Shown piece by piece: positions 45,141 to 52,577 of a stretch of 64,000 bases of DNA. The translations under genes were made by a program, and so were the position numbers. The stretch comes from Novosphingobium sp. G106. Lineage in GTDB: Bacteria; Pseudomonadota; Alphaproteobacteria; Sphingomonadales; Sphingomonadaceae. The DNA lies in the NCBI RefSeq assembly GCF_019075875.1, contig NZ_JAHOOZ010000002.1, forward strand, positions 310,001 through 374,000. The letters run 5' to 3'. Each line of letters begins with the position of its first letter. The first letter of the stretch is position 1. The notes under the pieces were generated by a model. It ran no database searches. It was not told the origin of the DNA and saw only the letters and a list, made by a program, of their open reading frames with translations.

Positions 45141-45271
45141 CACGGGTAGCAATTGCTACGCGACCAACCGAACGCTCCCTGTTAGATCTCATCCGGCACA
45201 TGGGTACTTCAGATATCGACCACCTCCGCAGCGATTCTCGCGGGAAAAGGCTACCGAACGGCTGCACGTGA
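45141..45271 (+). pseudogene. 3' part of the HemD-like gene, beyond IS21
   Basis: It starts with the second copy of CACGGG (45141-45146) and continues in the HemD frame as VAIATRPTERSLLDLIRHMGTSD... to a TGA at 45269. Together with 42159-42807 it makes the uninterrupted gene. Confidence 0.8.
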
Positions 45272-45621
45272 CCAGACTAGTTCGATGAACTGCGCTCGCT
45301 GGTGACCTGCCCCACATAACAAGGGCTTAGCTTCGTCAGCGCGCTCCGTTCGACCATGAATTTCGCGGCATGTCCTTGCGATAGCATCAAAAAGCGTGCC
45401 GGCGGCGCCACAAAATTTCTCGATGCCCTCGACGACCAGAGCAGCTGCCACACTTGCAAGATCGATGCCGAGATCCTTGGGCGTCGAGAGGATCTGACCC
45501 GCGCCCTCGACGTCCGCAGCCAGAGACTGGCTCGTCACGCCATGATCAAGAAAGCCCTCCATAGTCTTGAGCGGCATAGTGCTGATCGTGTCGCGTCCGA
45601 TCAGCGTCTCTGCGTAGAGCA
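45251..45621 (-). pseudogene. Transaldolase C-terminal fragment
   Basis: LYAETLIGRDTISTMPLKTMEGFLDHGVTSQSLAADVEGAGQILSTPKDLGIDLASVAAALVVEGIEKFCGAAGTLFDAIA matches the end of transaldolase (E-x-L-I-G-x-D-T-x-x-T-M-P-x-x-T-x-x-x-F-x-D-H-G; V-x-x-E-G-I-x-K-F). About 120 residues are left; the barrel core with the Schiff-base lysine is missing. It is fused in opposite phase to an IS110 transposase fragment at about 45621, so it is a junction scar. Confidence 0.8.
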
Positions 45622-46077
45622 CGTCACGATCCCGTACTCAGCCAAGTGACCCCGAAGCGCGTTGATCAGCATGGTGCGCTGCCGAACCATGAGATCGCGG
45701 CTATTATGAAGCATCAGCACCGCCTGCTGCTCGACCGACTTCACAGCGACGAAGCGCATCGTCGGGCGCGTTACTGCTTCGCAGATCGCTTCGGCATCCG
45801 CCGCATCGGTCTTCCCGCGCTTCACATAAGGCTTAACACAAGCCGGCGACATCAGGCGCACCTCACGCCCGATCGCCATCGACTCGCGCGCCCAGTGATG
45901 CGCCGAAGCGCAGGCTTCCATGCCGACCAGGCAAGGGGATAGCTCCGCGAAGAACCCAATGACCTCGGACCGACGCAGCTTGCGCCGGATCAGCACTACG
46001 CCATCGGCTGCGATAGCGTGCACCTGAAACACATTCTTCGCCAGATCCAATCCGACGGTGACAACCTCCTGCTCCAT
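45622..46077 (-). pseudogene. IS110-family transposase, N-terminal fragment
   Basis: ATG at 46077 behind AGGAGTCGTTCC. VGLDLAKNVFQVHAIAADG (DEDD start), LVGMEACASAHHWAR, KPYVKRGKTDAADAEAICEAV and RTMLINALRGHLAEYGIV are the N-terminal half of an IS110-family enzyme, not the same subtype as the transposase at 3973. The C-terminal Transposase_20 domain is gone, replaced by transaldolase sequence. Confidence 0.85.
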
Positions 46078-46174
46078 GGAACGACTCCTAGAAGTGGACC
46101 TACAACGACCACATCATTGCACAGCTACGCTGGTGCGGAGGTCGTCCACGACATCACGTCAGTGGATCTCTGAG

Positions 46175-46320
46175 TTTGCATTTATATTTAGAAGCCCCAT
46201 ATTAGATACATTATGATGTGCATAAGACGAAATTCCGAAATCCATCCCGGCAGCAGTACCGCACGACTGCATGCCCTAGGCGCTTAGTGCCTCAAGCCTT
46301 CGCCTAGGGCTCCTCTCAAC
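46175..46320 (+). ncRNA. Candidate structured RNA, copy E
   Basis: TTTGCA (46175-46180), 17-nt spacer, CATATT (46198-46203). Core CGGCAGCAGTACCGCACG is followed by the hairpin GCCCTAGGCG (46273-46282) against CGCCTAGGGC (46311-46320), a perfect 10-bp stem. Outer stem and core match copies C and D while the inner arm differs. The next gene starts 95 nt downstream. Confidence 0.65.
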
Positions 46321-46414
46321 AAGCCAAGTGGCGCCAGTTGGCGCGGTAGATCTTGCTGTGTGCGTTAAACCGGCGGTCGAATGATCTCCGGGAGTTCGCA
46401 TGCAAGGAGGTATT

Positions 46415-46639
46415 GTGTTAAATCAATTCGTTGTGGAGGCGAACAAGGAGACCGTCGGGGTCGCAGTGCGCGTGCCCGGAGGTTTCCGCTTCTTCTATTC
46501 TGACCCACGCTTTAGTGGTCTGGACGGTCAAATTTTCCGCCGGGGCAAGCAACTGGCGCGGACCGTGGGCAAGCTTGCGCAGAAGAAGGGTGTCGGGCGC
46601 CTTGACGAGGCATTTTGCGAGAAGCTGGCGTTTCACTGA
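46415..46639 (+). CDS. Small hypothetical protein
   Basis: 74 residues from GTG at 46415 behind AAGGAGG (an ATG at 46400 that would place the ribosome-binding site inside the coding region is less likely). MLNQFVVEANKETVGVAVRVPGGFRFFYSDPRFSGLDGQIFRRGKQLARTVGKLAQKKG... suggests a small beta-rich fold with a basic helical tail. No membrane segment. It follows RNA copy E. Function unknown. Confidence 0.55.
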   Translation: MLNQFVVEANKETVGVAVRVPGGFRFFYSDPRFSGLDGQIFRRGKQLARTVGKLAQKKGVGRLDEAFCEKLAFH

Positions 46640-46819
46640 GACCAGCCCCCTCGCCCCGGTACGCAACGCATCATTCGAAGGCAGCACCTTCATCAAGGGC
46701 GCCCCGCTCAAAATGGCAAGGAGGGGGTTAGGGGGTTCCAACCACGCCGTTGCACGGTTCAAATTTGCCTATGGCCCGCTGCTTCAATCAAACAAAGAAA
46801 AGGTGCTTGAGTGCCTAAC

Positions 46820-47173
46820 ATGACGCAATTGTGGGATACGCGAGGACCGTTCGCGGCACTCATTATCCTATTTGGCCTTGTCACCAGCGCAGCCCCTGCG
46901 ACGGGTGCGCCGCAGGCGGTACGCGATGCAATTACTAGGCTCGGCTCTGTTCGAGCAATTGGCGCGACATCTAAAATCCGATCTGTCGGAAAGTCACATT
47001 CTGGCGAGACGCTCGCAGAGATCTCAGCGGGATTGTGCTCGCATCCCTCTCTTGAGATAGTTTTTGAGGCCGGCTCCACGAGGCCGTTTCCACCCGTTAC
47101 CAAGTCAAGCTCGACCGAGATGCGAATATCTCGCCTTCCCGATTATCGTGCGCGAGCCCCACCGTCAGTCTGA
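46820..47173 (+). CDS. Possible exported hypothetical protein
   Basis: 117 residues. The start (MTQLWDTRGPFAALIILFGLVTSAAPATGAPQAV) looks like a signal peptide with cleavage after ATG-A. The rest is Ser/Arg-rich without recognised motifs. An alternative frame here also looks protein-like, so a frameshift is possible. Low confidence. Confidence 0.35.
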   Translation: MTQLWDTRGPFAALIILFGLVTSAAPATGAPQAVRDAITRLGSVRAIGATSKIRSVGKSHSGETLAEISAGLCSHPSLEIVFEAGSTRPFPPVTKSSSTEMRISRLPDYRARAPPSV

Positions 47174-47238
47174 CGTCGCGATGCGGCTCAGTCACATTCT
47201 GCTTCCGCTTATTGCGGGCCAACTTGCTGGAGATAACT

Positions 47239-47412
47239 ATGTCATCCGCAGCCTTCCGGCTTACTGAAATCCACCGTCGCCTGGACGAGGAGATCACGAG
47301 AGAAACGCGAGCCAGGCTCCCCGATAGCCTGAAGCTCCTTCGCCTCAAGAAGCTTCGCCTCGCTGTTAAAGACCGCCTGTTCGCAATGATGCGAAAAAAG
47401 TCTCGGAGGTAA
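47239..47412 (+). CDS. DUF465 (YdcH-like) small helical protein
   Basis: 57 residues, ATG at 47239 behind GGAGA. RLTEIHRRLDEEITRETRARLPDSLKLLRLKKLRLAVKDRL is the DUF465/YdcH helical hairpin (I-H-x-x-L-D-x-x-I; K-L-L-R-L-K-K-x-R-L-x-x-K-D). Role unknown, widespread in proteobacteria. A strong hairpin follows the stop. Confidence 0.85.
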   Translation: MSSAAFRLTEIHRRLDEEITRETRARLPDSLKLLRLKKLRLAVKDRLFAMMRKKSRR

Positions 47413-47418
47413 CCAAAT

Positions 47419-47448
47419 GGCCGGCGTTCCCATGCGGGGACCCCGGCC
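47419..47448 (+). terminator. Hairpin after DUF465 gene
   Basis: GGCCGG-C-GTTCCC-ATGC-GGGGAC-C-CCGGCC, twelve paired positions around one C-C mismatch, starting 7 nt after the stop. No U-run, so it may end transcription weakly or protect the mRNA 3' end. Confidence 0.5.
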
Positions 47449-47915
47449 TACCAACCCCGCCCAGCCCCGAAGACTCTGAACATTAAATTTAATTATGAAT
47501 CATTTACTTAGACGATTCCGCCGTTCAAGGCGCTAGAACCTCCAGATCAATTTGACCGCATATAGCCTCTACTCCACGGCTGTTTGGAGTGAGTTCAGCG
47601 AAGCGTGGGCGGTAGCTTACCAAGCCGGTTTTCGCTTACCCGAGCAAAGTAAATGCTTCGCCGATGGTCACCTTACCCCAGGTATGTGCATGCGTTAGTC
47701 AAAACGCCATCGCCTCGATGCTTCAGTCAAGAAGCAGGTTACACCGGGGCTTGCTTAGGCGGCAGGACGGCCGCCTGAAATCGTTCGACGAAAGAAAGGA
47801 CGACCCATTGCTAGGTCGCCCCTGAGTAAAAACCCTGAGAGTGCAGAGTCTTTGGGTCACTATGTATTATTAACTCAAGTATCATCGCCTGAATAGTAGA
47901 AACGCGACAAGCATC
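47449..47915. other. Intergenic, nothing recognised
   Basis: About 470 bases, lower GC than most of the window, no gene-like frame. Nothing is seen beyond short hairpins. Confidence 0.35.
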
Positions 47916-48230
47916 TCAACGAAACTCGCGCTGCCTTAAACCTGCCTCCTCACCCTCGATCCGGGTATCGAGAACAAGCGCGAGTGTATCCCCTTGATTT
48001 GCATAGGGAACGGCCTTAGACGCCGCCCGCAATGCAAGCTCGATATCGCGGCAATTTTCAAGAGCGACTGCGAGGGTCGTCTCCGCGGCCTCATCCCTGG
48101 GGCGGTTGCCAAAGGTATCGGCGATGCAATCACGGTAGGCAGATTTAGCTTCAATAACTTGATCAGAAAAGAACGATGGAGCAACCTCAAGCGCAGTAAA
48201 AACCGAGGCTAGAAGCAAGACGGTGAGCAC
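47916..48230 (-). CDS. Small exported protein
   Basis: 104 residues. Hydrophobic start (MLTVLLLASVFTALEVAP) suggests a signal peptide or anchor; the rest (KSAYRDCIADTFGNRPRDEAAETTLAVALENCRDIELALRAAS) is helical with two cysteines that could pair in the periplasm. Preceded on the same strand by the globin-like gene, 82 nt upstream, so they may be co-transcribed. Function unknown. Confidence 0.55.
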   Translation of the reverse strand: MLTVLLLASVFTALEVAPSFFSDQVIEAKSAYRDCIADTFGNRPRDEAAETTLAVALENCRDIELALRAASKAVPYANQGDTLALVLDTRIEGEEAGLRQREFR

Positions 48231-48312
48231 CAGTCAATTCCCTTCTCATTTTTAGCTACGTGAAAAGCTAGTGCTGGAGGCAACGGCCGAAGGTTTCTAA
48301 AAGTTCCGACCT

Positions 48313-48660
48313 TCAGGCTATCTGATGACACCGAACTGCGCGCCAATAGCTGTCGATAGATTTCGAGATAATCGTCGGAGACGCCACATTTCCTATGACG
48401 TCTTTTAAGACTGGGATCAGAGCGTCGCCGAACATTGTATAGTACGCCGGCGGAATTGCACTCGCGACGGCGTTTGCACCGCCATCCGTTCTGGGGCCCA
48501 GCGATCCTATGAGAATGTCGACCAGCCGCCCTGCTGCGTAAGCATGCGAGGCTGGATTCGAGCCAATTTCCTTCGCGAAATATCGCTTCATCGCGCCCTC
48601 GATCTCTTTGCGGCTGGAAATAACAGCCGTCGCGAGATCGCTTTCCTGCGGTTCATTCAT
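48313..48660 (-). CDS. Globin-like small protein, paralogue of 41825-42178
   Basis: 115 residues, ATG at 48660 behind GGAGA. The segment AYYTMFGDALIPVLKDVIGNVASPTIISKSIDSYWRAVR aligns with YYSRFGDALSPILRDVLGDSASQSFVAKAVDCFWGAVRAV of the protein at 41825 and with the G-H helices of Vitreoscilla-type haemoglobin. The expected proximal His is absent in both. The conserved F-G-D-A-L and D-V-x-G suggest a shared function other than O2 carriage. Confidence 0.45.
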   Translation of the reverse strand: MNEPQESDLATAVISSRKEIEGAMKRYFAKEIGSNPASHAYAAGRLVDILIGSLGPRTDGGANAVASAIPPAYYTMFGDALIPVLKDVIGNVASPTIISKSIDSYWRAVRCHQIA

Positions 48661-49179
48661 ACGATTTCTCCGTGGACACAACTGCTCCGTTCGCAGGCAT
48701 CCGTCGATGGTGGTGAATGATCTGCGGCCCAACCGGGGGGCCGGCTTTCCGCCTCGGAGACGCGCCGCTCTAGCGGCTTTCACGTCCCGAGGCGGTCAGG
48801 CGCGTCATGAGACTACCACCGTGCGCTTGGAGACGAAGGAAGATTGGGATATCGCCCATCCCACTCATATAGCGTTAGGACATGACAAATGTAATGGTCG
48901 TGCCGTAAATTAACGGGCGTTGCACCGCCGATCGGAATGGCGTGGACCATATCTCACGCGTCCCCCCTGTGCGTGAATGCACGGCTCCCAACAGGAGCAC
49001 TTCAGCGTAGACGTTCCCCATTATTCCTACGCGACCGGAGCGATCGAAAGTGACGTCCCGCATGTCGGGATGGATCTAGAGTGAGCCCCCTGCCGATATG
49101 AAGTAACGCGAAAGTCGACCGAGACGTTTTGGACCGGTCCTCCGCGCCGAGCGCGACCTGGAAGGAGCAGCGACGCCGA
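48661..49179. other. Intergenic, nothing recognised
   Basis: About 520 bases between the globin-like gene and the LysR gene. No gene-like frame or clear terminator. Confidence 0.35.
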
Positions 49180-50085
49180 TCAACCGGCAGCATGGTCCCT
49201 GACCAAGCTGTTAAATCTATGGCGAAGCGACTGCTTCATGAGCTTGGCGAGCGGAGACGGCGAACTCCGATCGAGGGAAAAGATGGCGGCGGTGAAATGG
49301 CCCTCATACACGGCAGCTGGTTTCGAGAGCTTCGCGAGTGTGCCCTGGGCGATCTCGTCGGCCACGGCATAGGTCGACGTGAGCCAGACGGCATCGGAAT
49401 TGCGCGTCACGTGGATCAATGTGTCGAAATCCTCGATGAGGTTGATGACGCCGCCGCTCTCATCGAGCAGCTCGGCGGGCGCGCTATGCGGCATGACGCT
49501 CTGGCCCGAAAGCAGGAACGGAAAATGGTTGTCCAAGCTCGCACCGCTGAGCAGCGGATGGCCAGGCCGCACGATTAGGTTGACCGGAAAATCCCCCAGC
49601 TTCTCGCAACGCAGAGGAGGGAAGTCCGGCACCAGGACAATCGGAGAGACGATGAACTCAATCTCCCCGGCGAGCAGCATCGGCAGCAGAGCATCGAAGC
49701 TTCTGATGAACACGTTGTTCCGGATCTTCGGCGCTTGACGAAGTCTTTCCTGCAGGCTTCTGGCCAGCAGCGCCCGAGCCGGCACTGGCGCGATGCCGAA
49801 GCTCAGCTCGCCGACATCGCCTTGCGCGGTATTGCGAAGGTGACTCTCGAGATCGTCCGCATTTGCCAAGAGCCCCAGAGCGCGGTCGATGATCTGGCGG
49901 CCCGCCAGGGTTGCGGAGACACCGCCCCGGCCCCGCTCGAAGAGGCGGATGCCGTAGTCCTGCTCCAGCGACTGGACCGAGCGGCTCAGGGCGGACTGAG
50001 TAATGCCCAGCTCGTCGGCGGCGCGTGCGTAGTTCAGGCGCTTTGCCAGCACGGTGAGATATCGCAGATGACGTAGGTCGAACAT
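49180..50085 (-). CDS. LysR-family transcriptional regulator
   Basis: 301 residues. N-terminal winged helix (MFDLRHLRYLTVLAKRLNYARAADELGITQSALSRSVQSLEQDYGIRLFERGRGG), then a periplasmic-binding-like effector domain (GELSFGIAPVPARALLARSLQERLRQ...). It is divergent from the arylsulfatase gene with a 115-nt gap, so it likely controls the sulfatase/receptor operon, perhaps in response to sulfur supply. Confidence 0.92.
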   Translation of the reverse strand: MFDLRHLRYLTVLAKRLNYARAADELGITQSALSRSVQSLEQDYGIRLFERGRGGVSATLAGRQIIDRALGLLANADDLESHLRNTAQGDVGELSFGIAPVPARALLARSLQERLRQAPKIRNNVFIRSFDALLPMLLAGEIEFIVSPIVLVPDFPPLRCEKLGDFPVNLIVRPGHPLLSGASLDNHFPFLLSGQSVMPHSAPAELLDESGGVINLIEDFDTLIHVTRNSDAVWLTSTYAVADEIAQGTLAKLSKPAAVYEGHFTAAIFSLDRSSPSPLAKLMKQSLRHRFNSLVRDHAAG

Positions 50086-50200
50086 GATGAATCCAATTCA
50101 TCAAATTTGTAGTCTGATGAATTGGACGTACTCCCGGCCTTTTGCAATCCTTTCCTGACAGGGTCGGCAAACCGCCGAGCGGATCCAGAGGATGGTTGAT

Positions 50201-52537
50201 ATGCGCAAATGGGCGGGTGCCTGCCTAACAGTGCTGGCCTGGGCAAGCAGCATCGAGGTTCACGCTCAGAGCGAGCGGAGTGTCCTGCCCGTCCCACCCT
50301 CGCCCTTCAGCGGCGTTATCGCCGACAACATCCTCGATTCCACACCGTCGCCGCAGGTCCCGGTCCGTGCGCCCCATGGGGCACCGAACGTGCTCCTTTT
50401 CATGAGCGACGATGTCGGCTTCGCCATGTCGAGCGCATTTGGCGGACCGGTGCCCACGCCCAATTTCGAGCGGCTGGCCGCGCAGGGACAACGCTACAAC
50501 CGCTTCCATACGACCGGCGTCTGCTCGCCCTCGCGCGCAGCGCTGTTGACTGGGCGCAACCATCACAACGTCGGCATGGGACACGTCAGCGACCTGGCTT
50601 CGGGCTATCCTGGCTATACGGGCCGCATCACCCCGGAGGCCGCGACCATCGCGCAGGTATTGAAGTTGAATGGCTACAGCACAGCCATGTTCGGCAAGCA
50701 TCACAACGTGCCGCCGGGCGAGGATTCCGGAGCCGGGCCCTTCGACAACTGGCCGACAGGCCTCGGCTTCGAATACTTCTACGGCTTCATCACGGCCGAC
50801 AGTGACCAGTACGATCCGCATCTCTATCGCGGGACGAATCGGGTCGATCCCGACGAAGGCAAAGGCGCGCTGCTCGATAAGCGGCTAGCGACGGACGCGC
50901 TCAGCTGGCTCCACAACCACGAGGCAGTTGCGTCCGACAAGCCGTTCTTCATCTATTACGCGCCGGGATCGACTCACGTACCACACCAGGCTCCGCCGGA
51001 GTATATCGCCCGCTTCAAGGGAAAGTTCGATCAGGGCTGGGATCGGATGCGCGAGGAAACCTGGCGCCGGCAACTCGTCGCCGGCCTTATCCCCAAAGGC
51101 ACGAAGCTCACGCCGCGTCCCGATCCCATCCCAGCATGGGACAGCCTGTCGGCCGGCGAAAAGGCCTTCGCCGCGCGGTCGATGGAGGTCGCGGCCGCCC
51201 AACTGGTCTATCAGGACGAGCAGTTCGGTCGGGTGCTCAACGAACTCCAGCGGATGGGCAAGCTCGATAATACGCTCGTCACGCTGATCATCGGCGACAA
51301 CGGCGCCAGCATGGAGGCCGGCCCCAAGGGCACCGTCAACGAGACCTACTCGATGACCGGCGGCGTCGAGTCCACAGAATGGCTCGTCTCCAACACCGAC
51401 AAGCTCGGCGGACCGATGGTCTATGGCAACTATCCCGTCGGCTGGGCCTGGGCGATGGACACGCCGCTGCGCTGGGGCAAGATGTATACCTCCGTGCTCG
51501 GCGCAGTGCGTAACGGCATGGTGATGTCGTGGAAGGGGCATGTCTCCCGTCCCGGCGCCATATGCGGCCAGTTCGGCCATTTGATTGACATCGCGCCGAC
51601 CATCCTGGAAGCCGCGCACCTGCCGGCGCCGCGCAGTGTCTACGGCGTGGCGCAGAAACCGATGGACGGGCAGAGCCTGCTGCCGAGCCTCGCCACTTGC
51701 GATGTGGCGCACCCCCGCACGCAATATTTCGAAGTCGGCGGCAAGATCGGCCTGTATCACGACGGCTGGTTCCTCTCCGGGGACGATGGCCGCCTGACTT
51801 GGGAGAACCTGCCCCCGGCGGGGCCTCGTCCGGAAACCCGCTGGTCACTCTACGATCTCACCAAGGACTTCTCCCAGGGCGAGGACATTTCACAACGCAA
51901 TCCCGGCCGCCTTCGCGACATGATCGCGCTTTGGCGCCAGGAAGCCGAGAAGAACCACGTGTTCCCGCTTGACCACAGGTTCGGCATCGCACGCTTCGAC
52001 AAGAACGAGCGCCCGGTGGGCCGCGACCGCTACGACTACTGGGGCAAGGACGTCAGCGCGCCCGCAGGCGGCAATCCTGCCTGGACCGGCCGCAGCTTCA
52101 CGCTCGATGCCGACGTGGCGACCGCCAAGCCCGACGCATCCGGCGTGGTGATCGCCGTGGGCAGCCATTTCGGCGGTTGGAGCCTGTTCCTCGAAAAAGG
52201 AAGGCCGACCTTCGTCTATGCCGCCACGACCGATCCGGCGCAGACCACCCGCATCGCTGCCACCGATCCGCTGCCTCAGGGCGCCGGTACTCTACGCATG
52301 CGGTTCGATTTCCGGGGCTTCGCGAAGGGCGCCGATGTCACCCTTCTCGCCAACGGCAAGAGCATCGCGGCCGGGCATGTCGGAAGCCTCTTCCTAAGCC
52401 CATCGGGTCTCGGCGAAACGGTCGATATCGGGCGGGACACCGGTGTGCCGGTCACGGACTACACTACGCCGCGCGGCGCGATCGAAGGCGACGTGACGCA
52501 CGTTTCCGTGAACTTCGACAAACCCGCCGGGCCCTGA
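50201..52537 (+). CDS. Arylsulfatase (Cys-type, exported)
   Basis: 778 residues from the ATG at 50201 (50192 has its GAGG too close). Signal peptide WAGACLTVLAWASSIEVHAQ. The sulfatase signature CSPSRAALLTGRNHH at residue 108 gives the Cys that a formylglycine-generating enzyme converts; metal ligands are in LLFMSDDVGF and IIGDNGAS. The last 200 residues form a separate beta-rich domain (SFTLDADVATAKPDASGVVIAVGSHFGGWSLFLEKG...). It cleaves sulfate esters in the periplasm, which would supply sulfate or open an aromatic substrate. It is followed by a TonB receptor 40 nt downstream. Confidence 0.92.
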   Translation: MRKWAGACLTVLAWASSIEVHAQSERSVLPVPPSPFSGVIADNILDSTPSPQVPVRAPHGAPNVLLFMSDDVGFAMSSAFGGPVPTPNFERLAAQGQRYNRFHTTGVCSPSRAALLTGRNHHNVGMGHVSDLASGYPGYTGRITPEAATIAQVLKLNGYSTAMFGKHHNVPPGEDSGAGPFDNWPTGLGFEYFYGFITADSDQYDPHLYRGTNRVDPDEGKGALLDKRLATDALSWLHNHEAVASDKPFFIYYAPGSTHVPHQAPPEYIARFKGKFDQGWDRMREETWRRQLVAGLIPKGTKLTPRPDPIPAWDSLSAGEKAFAARSMEVAAAQLVYQDEQFGRVLNELQRMGKLDNTLVTLIIGDNGASMEAGPKGTVNETYSMTGGVESTEWLVSNTDKLGGPMVYGNYPVGWAWAMDTPLRWGKMYTSVLGAVRNGMVMSWKGHVSRPGAICGQFGHLIDIAPTILEAAHLPAPRSVYGVAQKPMDGQSLLPSLATCDVAHPRTQYFEVGGKIGLYHDGWFLSGDDGRLTWENLPPAGPRPETRWSLYDLTKDFSQGEDISQRNPGRLRDMIALWRQEAEKNHVFPLDHRFGIARFDKNERPVGRDRYDYWGKDVSAPAGGNPAWTGRSFTLDADVATAKPDASGVVIAVGSHFGGWSLFLEKGRPTFVYAATTDPAQTTRIAATDPLPQGAGTLRMRFDFRGFAKGADVTLLANGKSIAAGHVGSLFLSPSGLGETVDIGRDTGVPVTDYTTPRGAIEGDVTHVSVNFDKPAGP

Positions 52538-52577
52538 CGCCACGCCGGGAACACCATCGACAAGGGGGAGGATCACT

